A model generated the notes under the pieces. That model was not told where the DNA came from. It searched no databases and saw only the letters and a program-made list of their open reading frames with translations. Shown here piece after piece: positions 27,336 through 36,121 of a stretch of 64,000 nucleotides of DNA. Every line of letters begins with the position of its first letter. Position 1 is the first letter of the stretch. The translations under genes and the position numbers were made by a program. Source of the DNA: Sinomonas mesophila (lineage in GTDB: Bacteria > Actinomycetota > Actinomycetes > Actinomycetales > Micrococcaceae); NCBI RefSeq assembly GCF_001999765.1, contig NZ_MTIC01000003.1, positions 395,069 to 459,068 on the forward strand, read 5' to 3'.

Positions 27336-28049
27336 TCAGCCGATGGCGTCCTGGATACGTCCGGCCGCGGCCGCGAGGGCCGCGCCGATGCGTGCGTGGT
27401 CGGTGATCCCGCCGAAGTAGACGACGGCGAGGGCGGCGGGGCGCTGGTGCGGGATCCGGAGGGGCACGGCCACGGAGGAGAAGCCCGGGATGACCTCGTC
27501 GTGGCTCAGCGAGTACCCGCGCTCCCTGGCCGCGTCCGCGTCGTCGCGATACGGGATCTCCGGCGCCCGCTGTTCCCACTCCTCCCGCCCGAGGGCGGAC
27601 TGGATCGCGATCCCGGGCGCGCCCTGGTCGAGGCTGTGCCGCGTCCCCGGCCGCACGGCGAGCGTAGCTCCGTTGTGCTGCGGCTCGACGGTCGCGAGCG
27701 TGATGCATTCGGCGCGGTCCCAGACGGCCACGAAGGCCGTCATCTTCAGCTCCGAGGCGAGCCGGCTCAGCTCGGGCAGCGAGGCCGTCTGGAGGTCCCT
27801 CGACACCGAGCGCGCGAGCACCGAGAGGCCCGCGCCGGGGCTGAGACGGCCGGACTCGTCCCTCGTGACGAGGGCGTGGTCCTCGAGGGTGCGCACAATG
27901 CGGTAGGCGATCGAGCGGTGCACCTCGAGCGCCGCGGAGAGCTCGGCGATCGTGAGCGGGTTCCGGGCCTCCGCGAGGACCTCGAGGGCGCGGATCCCCC
28001 GGGAGAGGGTCTGCGAGTGCGGACCGGACTCCGCGGCGGTGCGTGGCAT
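27336..28049 (-). CDS. IclR-family transcriptional regulator
   Basis: A 237-residue regulator. The N-terminal winged helix contains LTIAELSAALEVHRSIAYRIVRTL; the C-terminal effector domain has the family pattern (RPGTRHSLDQGAPGIAI, RGYSLSHDEVIPGFSSVAVPL). It is divergent from the flavin reductase-hydroxylase pair, so it probably senses an aromatic acid and controls them through the palindrome at 28166-28180. ATG lies six bases after TAGGAT (28056-28061 complement), leaderless. Substrate sensed is inferred from neighbours only. Confidence 0.88.
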   Translation of the reverse strand: MPRTAAESGPHSQTLSRGIRALEVLAEARNPLTIAELSAALEVHRSIAYRIVRTLEDHALVTRDESGRLSPGAGLSVLARSVSRDLQTASLPELSRLASELKMTAFVAVWDRAECITLATVEPQHNGATLAVRPGTRHSLDQGAPGIAIQSALGREEWEQRAPEIPYRDDADAARERGYSLSHDEVIPGFSSVAVPLRIPHQRPAALAVVYFGGITDHARIGAALAAAAGRIQDAIG

Positions 28050-28149
28050 CTGACCATCCTAGGATTCAGGCTCGGGCGGGGTTCGGGGCAGGCTCGGCGT
28101 CGCTGGGCCTTGTGCCACGGGTCGCACGCGACCTACAGTGTGGTTGTTC

Positions 28150-28180
28150 TATATAAGCACGGACAGTTCGATATTCGAAT
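28150..28180 (+). promoter_or_regulatory. Flavin reductase promoter with IclR-type operator
   Basis: A TATATA -10 box (28150-28155) is followed at 28166-28180 by GTTCGATATTCGAAT, whose arms TTCGA and TCGAA are perfect around a three-base centre. The 15-base size and sequence fit IclR-family operators of aromatic pathways. The site overlaps the ATG at 28179, so bound regulator would block the start of transcription or early elongation. Confidence 0.6.
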
Positions 28181-28715
28181 GCCAGACACCAGCAGTATTG
28201 AACACTCGGGCACCTCACACAAGTGGACGGGCGGCGCCCAGGCCCACCACTTCCGCGGCAGCCTCGGCCGCTTCGCCACGGGGGTGGCCATCGTGGCCTT
28301 CGACGGCCCGAGCGGCCGCCACGGCATCACCGTCAACTCCTTCATCTCGGTCTCGCTCGAACCCCCGCTCGTGCTCGTGAGCATCGCGCGCACCGCCCGG
28401 GCCCACAACGAGCTCGCGGGCCGGCCGTTTTCGGTCAACATCCTCGGCGCCGAGCAGAAGGCCCTCGCCCTGCACTTCGCGGGGAGGCCGGGACTGCAGC
28501 CGGAATGGGTCGAGGGCCCGACGGCGCCGCGCCTCGCCCGGCCGCTGGCCTACTTCGTCTGCACCCCGTGGGCCGCCTACGACGGCGGGGACCACACCCT
28601 CTACGTCGGCGAGGTCGTGGACTTCAACCACCGCCCCGGCGACGCCCTCGCCTTCCAGGGGGGCCGCTTCACGACCATCCCCGAGAGCGAGCTGGGCGTC
28701 GAGGACCTCCTCTAG
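28179..28715 (+). CDS. Flavin reductase (HpaC-like) component
   Basis: A 178-residue flavin reductase-like FMN-binding protein. The family core is visible: FRGSLGRFATGVAIVAF, HGITVNSFISVSLEPPLVLVSIAR and FSVNILGAEQKALALHFAG, with GDHTLYVGEVVDF near the end. It supplies reduced flavin to a partner monooxygenase; the hydroxylase gene follows 60 bases downstream, a two-component pair. The ATG overlaps the operator palindrome and has no strong ribosome site. Preference for FAD or FMN cannot be told. Confidence 0.88.
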   Translation: MPDTSSIEHSGTSHKWTGGAQAHHFRGSLGRFATGVAIVAFDGPSGRHGITVNSFISVSLEPPLVLVSIARTARAHNELAGRPFSVNILGAEQKALALHFAGRPGLQPEWVEGPTAPRLARPLAYFVCTPWAAYDGGDHTLYVGEVVDFNHRPGDALAFQGGRFTTIPESELGVEDLL

Positions 28716-28775
28716 CCCTTCCGGGGCACGGACCCCGGCACCATCCCGCCACCGACGACGACTGGAGTGACAGCC

Positions 28776-30227
28776 ATGGGCATCCGCACTGGGGAGCAGT
28801 TCCTCGCGAAGCTGAACGCGATGCGTCCGCACCTCGTGATCGACGGCGAGGTCGTCTCCGAGAACCTCACGGAGCACCCCTCCTTCAGGGGCCTTGCCCG
28901 CAGCTTCGCGGCGCTCTTCGACCTCCAGCACGACCCCGAGCACCGGGATGCGCTGACCTACGGCTCCCCCACGACGGGCGAGCCCGTCAACGTCTCCTTC
29001 CTCGTGCCCCGCACAAGGGAGGACCTTGAGCGGCGGCGCGCCGGCATGACCGTCTGGGCGCAGTACTCCCACGGCTTCCTGGGCCGCACCGGCGACTACA
29101 TGAACTCCGCGCTGACGGCCCTGGGCTCGGCCAAGAAGTTCTTCACCCAGGCCGATCCCGCCTACGGCGAGCGCGTCGAGGCGTACTACGAGATGTGCCG
29201 CGAGAAGGACCTCCTGGCGACCCACACCCTCATCCCGCCGCAGGCCAACCGCTCCGTGTCCGGCTCCGAGCAGCTCGGCGGACAGCTCGCCGCGCGTGTC
29301 GTCGAGGAGCGCGACGACGGCGTCGTGGTCCGCGGCGCGCGCATGCTCGCGACCATCGCCCCGATCGCCGACGAGCTGCTCGTCTTCCCGTCGACTCTCC
29401 TGCGCGGCGGGCCCGACGACGTGCCGTACTCGTTCGCGTTCGCGATCCAGAACGACGCCCCCGGCCTCCGCTACCTCTGCCGCACGGGCCTGCACCACGG
29501 CGGCGGCCACCACGACGAGCCGCTCGCGAGCCGCTTCGAGGAGGTCGACGCCGTCGTCGTCTTCGACGACGTCTTCGTGCCGAGCGAGCGCGTGTTCATG
29601 CTCGGGCGCCCCGACCTGTGCAACGCGTGGTACGCCGAGACCGGCGCGGGGCCGCTCATGGCCCACCAGGTCGTGACCCGCACGCTCGCCAAGAGCGAGT
29701 TCTTCCTCGGGCTCGCTTCGGAGATCGCCGCGGCGATCGGCATCGACGGCTTCCAGCACATCCAGGAGGACCTCGCGGAGCTCATCCGCAACGTCGAGAT
29801 CGGCAGGGCGCTCATCGTCGCGGCCGAGGCGCAGGCGGCGCTGTCCGACGACGGCGTCATGCTCCCGCACTGGCCCACCCTCAACGCGGCCCGCAACTGG
29901 TACCCGAAGGCTTCGCAGCGCTACCCGGAGATCATCCGGAAGTTCTGCGCGTCCGGCCTCATGGCCCTGCCGGGCGAGGCGGATCTGGACGTCGCCCGCG
30001 GGGACATCGAGATGTACCTCCAGGGGAAGTCGCTCACAGGCCCCGAGCGCATCCGCCTCTTCAAGCTCGCCGCCGACGCCTCGGTCACGGGGTTCGCCGG
30101 CCGGCAGGCGCTGTACGAGTACTTCTTCTTCGGCGACCCCGTCCGGATGGCCGGCGCCCTCGTCAACAGCTACGACCGCGAACCCCTCCGCGAGCGGATC
30201 CGTGAGCTCCTTCACCATGAGGACTGA
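28776..30227 (+). CDS. hpaB: 4-hydroxyphenylacetate 3-monooxygenase, oxygenase component (HpaB-like)
   Basis: A 483-residue member of the HpaB flavin-dependent hydroxylase family, which uses reduced FAD to add an ortho hydroxyl to a phenol. Start MGIRTGEQFLAKLNAMRP and the substrate-loop region TGDYMNSALTALGSAKKFF match the family; the C-terminal half carries HWPTLNAARNWYPKASQRYPEI. GGAG lies nine bases before ATG 28776. With homoprotocatechuate ring-cleavage genes downstream in the window, 4-hydroxyphenylacetate is the likely substrate; related members act on phenol or chlorophenols, so the name is probable and not certain. Confidence 0.85.
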   Translation: MGIRTGEQFLAKLNAMRPHLVIDGEVVSENLTEHPSFRGLARSFAALFDLQHDPEHRDALTYGSPTTGEPVNVSFLVPRTREDLERRRAGMTVWAQYSHGFLGRTGDYMNSALTALGSAKKFFTQADPAYGERVEAYYEMCREKDLLATHTLIPPQANRSVSGSEQLGGQLAARVVEERDDGVVVRGARMLATIAPIADELLVFPSTLLRGGPDDVPYSFAFAIQNDAPGLRYLCRTGLHHGGGHHDEPLASRFEEVDAVVVFDDVFVPSERVFMLGRPDLCNAWYAETGAGPLMAHQVVTRTLAKSEFFLGLASEIAAAIGIDGFQHIQEDLAELIRNVEIGRALIVAAEAQAALSDDGVMLPHWPTLNAARNWYPKASQRYPEIIRKFCASGLMALPGEADLDVARGDIEMYLQGKSLTGPERIRLFKLAADASVTGFAGRQALYEYFFFGDPVRMAGALVNSYDREPLRERIRELLHHED

Positions 30228-30297
30228 GCGCCGGACGGCCGCCCGTGGAGGGCCGGGGGTGTGCGGCACCTCACACTTCATGTATTCTCTTCTTTAT

Positions 30298-30315
30298 TGA
30301 CCGACCAATCGGTCA
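30298..30315. promoter_or_regulatory. TetR-type operator upstream of the MHS transporter
   Basis: TGACCGA (30298-30304) and TCGGTCA (30309-30315) form a perfect palindrome around CCAA, 46 bases upstream of the transporter ATG. A TATTCT box at 30283-30288 would put the transcription start just before it. The arms are typical of TetR-family operators; no tetR gene is adjacent. Confidence 0.65.
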
Positions 30316-30361
30316 GTAATAGGCCCCCCAGCCCCGCACCCTGAAGAACGACGGAGTTCGA

Positions 30362-31729
30362 ATGTCCAAAGCAGTGAACGCCGCGCGGCCAGCCTCCCAC
30401 CAGATGTCCCGGGAAGAGCGCAAGGTCCTCGCCGGCACCCTCGTCGGCACCACGATCGAGTGGTACGACTTCTTCATCTACGCCCAGGCGGCCGGCGTCG
30501 TCCTAGGGCCGCTCTTCCTGGCGCCCGTCGCGCAGGAGAGCCCCGGCCTCGCGCAGATCATCGCCTTTGCGACCATCGGCATCTCCTTCCTGTTCCGTCC
30601 CCTCGGCGCCATCGTCGCGGGCCACCTCGGGGACCGGCTCGGGCGCAAGAAGATGCTCGTGTTCACCCTCATCCTCATGGGCGCCTCGACCTCGCTCATC
30701 GGCGTCCTGCCCACCTACGCCCAGATCGGCGTCCTGGCCCCGGTGCTGCTCATCTTCCTGCGCATCCTCCAGGGCTTCTCGGCCGGCGGCGAGTGGGGCG
30801 GCGCCGCGCTCATGTCGGTCGAGCACGCCCCGGCACACCGGCGCGGCTTCTTCGGAGCGTTCCCGCAGATCGGCGTCCCGATCGGCATGATCCTCGCGAC
30901 CGCCACCCTCTGGGTCCTCACGACCTCGATGGGCCCGGCGTTCAACGAGTGGGGCTGGCGCATCCCGTTCCTGTTCTCGATCGTCCTCATCGTCGTGGGC
31001 TACCTGATCCGACGCGCGGTCGAGGAGAGCCCCGTGTTCAAGCAGCTGCAGCAGCGGCACAAGGAGTCCTCGGCCCCGCTCGGCCAGCTGTTCCGCTGGA
31101 ACTGGCGGCAGGTCATCCTCACGGCCGTCATCTTCATCGCCAACAACGCCGCGGGCTACCTGCTCATCGCGTACTTCGCGACCTACGCCGTCGGCGTGCT
31201 GAAGATGGACCGCCCGAGCGTGCTCCTCGCGACCACGCTGGCCTCGTTCGGCTGGCTCGCCTTCACTCTGTGGGGCGGCATCGTCTCTGACAGGCTCGGC
31301 CGCGTCCGCACCTTCCAGATCGGCTACGCCTTCCTGGCACTGTGGGCCGTGCCGATGTGGTTCCTCATCGACACGAGGAACGTGGTCTGGTACTTCGTGG
31401 CCCTGTTCGTCATGACGTTCGGCCTCGGCCTGAGCTACGGCCCGCAGTCGGCGCTCTACGCCGAGATGTTCCCGGCCAAGGTGCGCTACTCCGGCGTCTC
31501 GATCGGCTACGCGCTCGGCGCCATCCTCGGCGGCGCGTTCGCCCCGATGATCGCCGAGGTGCTCATGAACGCCTTCCGCGCGTCGTGGACGATCGGCCTC
31601 TACATCGCGATCGCCGCGGTCATCTCGCTCATCGGCGTCTCGCTCGTGCGCGAGACGAAGGGCGTGGACCTGCACGTCGCCGAGGCACATGCCGAGTACG
31701 TCAAGGAGCACCCGGAGGCCGCACGCTGA
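30362..31729 (+). CDS. MFS transporter of the metabolite:H+ symporter (MHS/ShiA-like) family
   Basis: A 455-residue, 12-span importer. The MHS hallmark TTIEWYDFFIYAQAAGVV lies in the first span and LGDRLGRKKMLVFTLILMG is motif A; AGGEWGGAALMSVEHAP and MGPAFNEWGWRIPFLFS are also family-typical. MHS members import aromatic or organic acids, so 4-hydroxyphenylacetate or a related acid is a sensible guess from position next to the hydroxylase. GGAG precedes the ATG, and a TetR-type operator lies upstream. A strong hairpin follows at 31771-31808. Confidence 0.88.
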   Translation: MSKAVNAARPASHQMSREERKVLAGTLVGTTIEWYDFFIYAQAAGVVLGPLFLAPVAQESPGLAQIIAFATIGISFLFRPLGAIVAGHLGDRLGRKKMLVFTLILMGASTSLIGVLPTYAQIGVLAPVLLIFLRILQGFSAGGEWGGAALMSVEHAPAHRRGFFGAFPQIGVPIGMILATATLWVLTTSMGPAFNEWGWRIPFLFSIVLIVVGYLIRRAVEESPVFKQLQQRHKESSAPLGQLFRWNWRQVILTAVIFIANNAAGYLLIAYFATYAVGVLKMDRPSVLLATTLASFGWLAFTLWGGIVSDRLGRVRTFQIGYAFLALWAVPMWFLIDTRNVVWYFVALFVMTFGLGLSYGPQSALYAEMFPAKVRYSGVSIGYALGAILGGAFAPMIAEVLMNAFRASWTIGLYIAIAAVISLIGVSLVRETKGVDLHVAEAHAEYVKEHPEAAR

Positions 31730-31770
31730 CGGGTCTCTGACGCTGGCCGCTCCGGCCCTGCGGTGCGCAC

Positions 31771-31808
31771 GACGGCGGGCCTCCCCCTGCGCGGGGAGGC
31801 CCGCCGTC
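31771..31808 (+). terminator. Strong GC hairpin terminator after the MHS transporter
   Basis: A perfect 16-base stem, GACGGCGGGCCTCCCC at 31771-31786 pairing with 31793-31808 around a six-base loop, 41 bases after the stop codon. No U-tract follows, as is usual for actinobacterial terminators. Confidence 0.8.
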
Positions 31809-31920
31809 GTCGCCGTCTCCTGGGGGCTCCGGGGTGAGCGTCGCCATTCGTGCGCTCGCGGTCAAGCGCCGTGCGCTCGTGCCCCGGCGGGCAGGGCCGT
31901 TCGCGCGGCATCGTGGGTGC

Positions 31921-32469
31921 ATGAGCAGTGTGGCCTTCAGCGCGCCGACCCGGACGACGTCGGGCGCCGGCACAGCGGGCGCCGGCACCCCCGCGTACGA
32001 CGGCGCGGCTCCCGCGCGCCTGAGGGGCCGGCTCGCCGCCGCGGCGGCCGCCGCGGGCGCAGCGGCCCACCTCGCGATGGTTCCCTCCGGGGGGTGGATG
32101 GCGGCCCTCGGCCTCGCGATGGCCGCCGCCTGCGTCCCGTGCGCGTGGCACCTGTGGCGCCGCCCGGCTGCCCGCACCGCCAGAGCGCTCCTCGGCATGT
32201 CCCTCGCCATGGTGTTCATCCACGCGGTTCTCGTGCTCCGCCCCGAGCCCGCGGCCGCGCACGGAGTGGCGGCCCACGCGCATGCCCAGCCCGGAGGAGC
32301 CGGCGTTGCGCCAGTCGCGGGGCACCCGGTCGCGGGGCACCCAACGGCAGGGCACGCCGAGGCGATGCTCGCCGTCGTCGGCGCGGACCTCCTCGCGGCG
32401 TTCCTCGCCGCCGCGTGGCTGGGTGCGGCCCGCAGGGCCCGGCCCCAGCCTGCGGCCCCGTCTGCGTGA
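31921..32469 (+). CDS. Small membrane protein with His/Gly repeat loop
   Basis: A 182-residue protein with four hydrophobic segments and a basic Ala/Arg-rich ends pattern. Between spans 3 and 4 is a loop in which AGH recurs (VAGHPVAGHPTAGHAEA), giving several regularly spaced His that could bind a metal. I do not recognise the family; it resembles in layout the small membrane protein at 33990-34511. A weak CATCGT box six bases before the ATG may give a leaderless start. No operon partner. Confidence 0.6.
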   Translation: MSSVAFSAPTRTTSGAGTAGAGTPAYDGAAPARLRGRLAAAAAAAGAAAHLAMVPSGGWMAALGLAMAAACVPCAWHLWRRPAARTARALLGMSLAMVFIHAVLVLRPEPAAAHGVAAHAHAQPGGAGVAPVAGHPVAGHPTAGHAEAMLAVVGADLLAAFLAAAWLGAARRARPQPAAPSA

Positions 32470-32522
32470 GGCGTCCGCCACATCTCCCCGCCCGGGCCCG
32501 ATCCGCGGCTTAGGGTGGCCCG

Positions 32523-33316
32523 GTGAGCACGACGGCCAATCCCGACGACGGCACCCCGATCCACTTCGAGGTGGCGGGGGAGGGGCCCGCCGTCGTGCTC
32601 CTGCACGGCTCGGCGCTGTCCAAGGCGATCTGGCGCGGGCTCGGCTACACCGCCGCGCTCGAGGGGCACACCGTGGTCCGGGTGGACCTGCGCGGCCACG
32701 GGCGCAGCGGCAAACCGCACGACCCCGAGTGCTACCGCATGGCCCGGCACGCCGGGGACGTCCTCGCGGTCCTCGACACGGCGGGGATCAGCCGCGCGCA
32801 TGTCGTGGGCTACTCCTCGGCTCGCGCGTCGCGTTCTCCCTCGCGGCCACGTCCCCGGGCCGCGTCGCGAGCCTCACGACGCTCGGCGGGACCTTCCGGC
32901 CGCAGCGTGGCGAGGTCGAGAAGGTCTTCTTCTCCGGCTACCTCGACGCGCTCCGCACGGGCGGCGTCCAGGCCTTCGTCGACGGCTTCGCCGCCGCGGG
33001 CCGGCCGCTCGACCCCGGCACGCGCGCCGCGTTCCTCGCGAACGACGGCGCGGCGCTCGCCGCGTGCTTCACGGCCACCGAGGAGGACCCGGGCCTGCCC
33101 GAGGCCGTCGTCGCGCAGCTCGCGCTCCCGGCCCTGCTCATGGCCGGCACCCGCGACCGGGCGAGGCTCGCGGACTCCAGCCTCGCCGCGGAGCTCATGC
33201 CGCGGGCCAGGTTCGTCGAGCTGCCCGGCCGCACGCACGCGGGCACCCTCGCGCCAGCCGCGCCCGTGCTCGACGAGCTCGTGCCCTTCCTGCTCGGCCA
33301 GCCACGCACGAGCTGA
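32523..33316 (+). pseudogene. Alpha/beta hydrolase disrupted by a single-base deletion
   Basis: The N-terminal third (STTANPDDGTPIHFEVAGEG, VVLLHGSALSKAIWRG, VDLRGHGRSGKP, AHVVGYS) reads in the frame starting at GTG 32523. The rest (LGSRVAFSLAATSPGRVASL through ELPGRTHAGTLAPAAPV) reads in the next frame to 33316. The break is at 32814-32818, where TCCTC stands for the expected TCCCTC: one C lost, exactly at the nucleophile elbow GYSLG. Either a real inactivation or a sequencing/assembly error in a short C run. TAGGGT six bases before GTG suggests a leaderless promoter that is still intact. Confidence 0.82.
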
Positions 33317-33989
33317 GCATCGCCGCGAGCGAGTCGGCGAGGAACTCGGGGTTCTCCCCCAGGAGTGCGGCATCGATGGATCTGGTCGAGTTGGTCATGC
33401 GCTCGGGGAGTCGATGGGGATGGACCGGAAGACCGGGCGCAGAGCCGGAGTTCGATGTCTGGATCGAGTGGGATGAGGAGCAGTTGCAGCCCGGGGGTCG
33501 CCGGGGCGTTCGTCCACGGTCGTGCAGGACTCCCCTCCGTAGACCTCTCCATACCGCGCAGCTCCGCAGCGGCGACTGGCACTCGAGGTCGAGGTTGACA
33601 CGTCCAGCCCTTCTGGAAGTCGAAATCAGGATCCCTTGTCCCCTGTTTCGAGATGCTCCAGAGGCGTATGCTCGTTACAGGCCTGCGGGACGGGCGAGGG
33701 AGCCGAAAGGCTGAGAGGCCAGAAGGTCGAAAGATCGACTGGCGACCCCAACTACCTGATCCGGACAATACCGGCGAAGGGAAATCGCCTCGCAGGTCTT
33801 GTCATGCCCCCGGCAGACTGATGGAACTTTTGGGATGTTCTTCGAGCCTCTCAGCGCTCGGCTCCCACCCGCGACGTCAACCACATGGTCCGGGGCATTG
33901 CGCAGAATTCCGTGGGTCGGCGTGCCCGAACTCGTGTGGACCGGCATCCAAGGACGGAGTTGACGGCTCACTCCAGAGTGAAGCCCGAG
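33317..33989. other. 673-base gap, lower GC, holding only the TPP riboswitch
   Basis: Between the frameshifted hydrolase and the membrane gene at 33990 no reading frame has actinobacterial third-position GC bias or a recognisable motif. 33317-33680 is noticeably less GC-rich than its surroundings and may be the remains of decayed or inserted DNA. 33797-33989, the stretch that a TPP riboswitch should control, shows no start with a ribosome site and no thiamine-pathway similarity on either strand. Confidence 0.6.
33682..33796 (+). ncRNA. TPP riboswitch (THI element), apparently without its gene
   Basis: The conserved thi-box landmarks are all present on the plus strand: AGCC-GAAA-GGCTGAGA at about 33701-33716, a P3a stem with CCAG/CTGG, GACCCC, and the 3' domain ACCTGATCCGGACAATACCG at about 33754-33773 followed by GCGAAGGGAA. 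The closing stem P1 is CCTGCG (33682-33687) with CGCAGG (33791-33796). No thiamine gene follows: the next 190 bases hold no credible coding sequence and the next gene is on the opposite strand. Confidence 0.88.
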
Positions 33990-34511
33990 TCAGTTGCCCT
34001 TGGTCGCCGTTGCGCGTTCGGCTTCTTCGTGGAGCCGGGAGGACCGGGCGAGCGCGAGGGAGACCACGACGGCCGTGAGCACCGCCGCCCCGAGGTGGGC
34101 CGTGACCAAGAGGTGGAGGTCCCCGTGCGACGCATCGGCCGCCGCGGCGCCAGGATCGAGCGCCGGGTCGGGGACGGCGTTCAGGACCGGATCAGCCGGC
34201 GTTGTCCGGCCGTGGTGGCCCGTGACGTCCTGGGACCCGGCGGCGAAGGCTGTGGACGCGAAGACGAGGTGGAGCGCCTGCTGCGAGAGCCCGCAGAAGA
34301 GCGCGATGGCCCACGTGGGCACGAGGGTGCGTGATACTCCGGCGGCCGCCGCGAGACCCAGGAGCGTCGCGCACGCGACGGCGACGCCAGGGGACGGGAG
34401 GGCGCCGCCCGCGAGGACGTGCGCGGCAGCCCCGAGCGCCGTCCCGCCGGGACCGGCGGCGAGGGCCGCGGCGATGGCACGGCGTCGTGAGCGTCGTGTC
34501 CGGGCGTCCAT
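33990..34511 (-). CDS. Small membrane protein of unknown family
   Basis: A 173-residue protein with four hydrophobic segments: near residues 12-35, 42-60, 65-90 and 135-155. A loop between spans 3 and 4 contains TGHHGR and ASHGDLHLL, His-rich like the loop of the protein encoded at 31921-32469. GAAGGGAG lies just upstream of the ATG. No family recognised; the common layout with the other small protein suggests paralogy but sequence identity is low. Confidence 0.6.
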   Translation of the reverse strand: MDARTRRSRRRAIAAALAAGPGGTALGAAAHVLAGGALPSPGVAVACATLLGLAAAAGVSRTLVPTWAIALFCGLSQQALHLVFASTAFAAGSQDVTGHHGRTTPADPVLNAVPDPALDPGAAAADASHGDLHLLVTAHLGAAVLTAVVVSLALARSSRLHEEAERATATKGN

Positions 34512-34556
34512 GCACTCCCTTCGGAGCGCGCGCCTGGATCGGATGGGGCGGGAGCT

Positions 34557-35498
34557 CTAGCCGGCGGCCCGGTACGACGACGGCGGCTCGCCGAAGGCGG
34601 CGCGGAAGATCCGGCTGAAGTGGGCCGAGTCCGTCAGGCCCCAGCGCGCGGCGATCGCCGTGACGGGCCGGTCCGCGAGCACCGGGTCGCGCAGGTCGCG
34701 GCGGCAGCGCTCGAGCCTGCGCTCGCGGATCGAGGCCGAGACCGTGGTGCCGTGCTCCCGGAAGAGGTCGTGGAGGTGCCGCGTCGAGATGTAGTGCGCC
34801 GTCGCGATCGCCCCGGGGGAGAGCTCCGGGTCGCCCAGGTTCGCCTCGATGAAGTCGTGGATGCGGGCCCGGAGCACTTGGTGCGGGTCGCGGGACGCGG
34901 CCGAGCGCGCGTCGAGCTCACCGTTGAAGAGCGTCGTGACGAGGTCCAGGGCGTTGTGCGCGAGCCGCGTTCCGTTCGGGCCCGCGACGGCGCCGAGGTT
35001 CTCGGACAGCCGCACGAGGAACGGCGCCACGAGCGCGCCGAGGCCGTGCTCCCCGCTCATCGCCGTGGCCGTGATCTGGGACATCGCGTCGGCCGGGAGG
35101 TCGAGGGCCGAGTGCGGGAACATGAGCACGAGCGAGCGGAAGTCGCCGTCGAACGCGAGCGTGTACGGCCGGTCCGTCGAATAGACGGCGAGGGTACCCG
35201 GCTGCAGGACCGCCTCGCGGCCGTCCTGGAGGAGCAGCCCCGTGCCGGCGAGCTGGATGCTGAGCTTGAAGTAGCGCCGGTCGGCGGCAGCGATGAGCTT
35301 CGGCGTGCGCATGACGGCGTGGCTGCTCGCGGCGACCTCGATCATGCTGAGGTCCTCGCGGGCGATGTGCTTGCCGCGCATACTCCCGTGGAAGGTCCCG
35401 CTGCGGTCGGCCTCGACGGCGAGCGGGACGAAGGACGCGGACACGGCCCGGCGCCACGTGTCGAAGTCGTGGGCGAGGGTCACGTCCAAGGCGCTCAC
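34557..35498 (-). CDS. AraC-family regulator, FeaR-like
   Basis: A 313-residue regulator. The N-terminal 180 residues look like the AraC_binding_2 sensor domain ([40 protein letters not shown]). The C-terminal 110 residues carry two helix-turn-helix motifs: [20 protein letters not shown] and [20 protein letters not shown]. In E. coli FeaR, of the same architecture, activates the copper amine oxidase gene tynA; here the gene is linked to a divergent amine oxidase, so it is a likely activator of it. GTG overlaps the TetR stop codon (GTGA), so the two regulators form one operon. Confidence 0.85.
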   Translation of the reverse strand: MSALDVTLAHDFDTWRRAVSASFVPLAVEADRSGTFHGSMRGKHIAREDLSMIEVAASSHAVMRTPKLIAAADRRYFKLSIQLAGTGLLLQDGREAVLQPGTLAVYSTDRPYTLAFDGDFRSLVLMFPHSALDLPADAMSQITATAMSGEHGLGALVAPFLVRLSENLGAVAGPNGTRLAHNALDLVTTLFNGELDARSAASRDPHQVLRARIHDFIEANLGDPELSPGAIATAHYISTRHLHDLFREHGTTVSASIRERRLERCRRDLRDPVLADRPVTAIAARWGLTDSAHFSRIFRAAFGEPPSSYRAAG

Positions 35499-36106
35499 GA
35501 CGCGCTCCCGAGGATGCCGTCGAGGAGGCAGTCGAGCTGGGCCACGAGCTGGCCGGGGGAGTGGTGGGCCGGCGAGAGCGTCGCGGTGATCTGGGCGCCG
35601 AGGACGAGGTCCATGATGGCGCCGACGTGCGCCTCGAGGGCTGCTTCGCCCCCGCTCCCGGCATCCCCGCCGGTGCCTTCGGCCTCGTTGCGCAGGAACC
35701 CGGCCATCGCGGAGCGCCACTGCTCCATCGAGCGTTCGTGCAGCGCGGTCTTCGCCGGGTCGCGCAGGGCCTTCTGCCAGAAGGCGATCGCGACGCGGGC
35801 CTCGGCCAGCTTCTCGTCATCGAGGGGCAGGATCTCGTGGCAGTAGGCCCGCAGGGCGGCGCGGCCGAACAGGCCCGCCGTCGCGGCCTCCATGCGGCGG
35901 TTCGTCTGGGCGAAGATGTGCTCGAACGCGAAGTCGAGGAGCCTGTCCTTCGTGGCGAAGTAGGGCTTGAGGGCGCCGTTGGCGAAGCCTGCCTCGGCAG
36001 CGATGTCCCGCATCGTCGCGGCATCGAGCCCGCGCTCCGCGATGATCCGCCACGTCGCGTCGACGAGCTCGAGGCGACGCTGGTCGTGGTTCACGATCTT
36101 CGGCAT
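35495..36106 (-). CDS. TetR-family regulator
   Basis: A 203-residue regulator. The N-terminal DNA-binding domain has the usual layout: [27 protein letters not shown], then [17 protein letters not shown]. The ligand domain (residues 60-200) is not assignable. GGAGG overlaps an upstream in-frame ATG and sits seven bases from ATG 36106, which decides the start. It is divergent from the amine oxidase and probably represses it, or the whole regulator operon, by binding in 36107-36208. Confidence 0.87.
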   Translation of the reverse strand: MPKIVNHDQRRLELVDATWRIIAERGLDAATMRDIAAEAGFANGALKPYFATKDRLLDFAFEHIFAQTNRRMEAATAGLFGRAALRAYCHEILPLDDEKLAEARVAIAFWQKALRDPAKTALHERSMEQWRSAMAGFLRNEAEGTGGDAGSGGEAALEAHVGAIMDLVLGAQITATLSPAHHSPGQLVAQLDCLLDGILGSAS

Positions 36107-36121
36107 CCCCATCCTCCGGTC

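Noticed and set aside
33320..33680. Possible transposase or insertion-sequence remnant in the lower-GC gap
   Set aside because: Short frames here showed no DDE motif, no terminal inverted repeats and no target duplication. Only the low GC is unusual.
33636..34078. Plus-strand frames across and after the TPP riboswitch as the controlled gene
   Set aside because: They overlap the aptamer or the antisense membrane gene, lack GC3 bias and have no recognisable domain.
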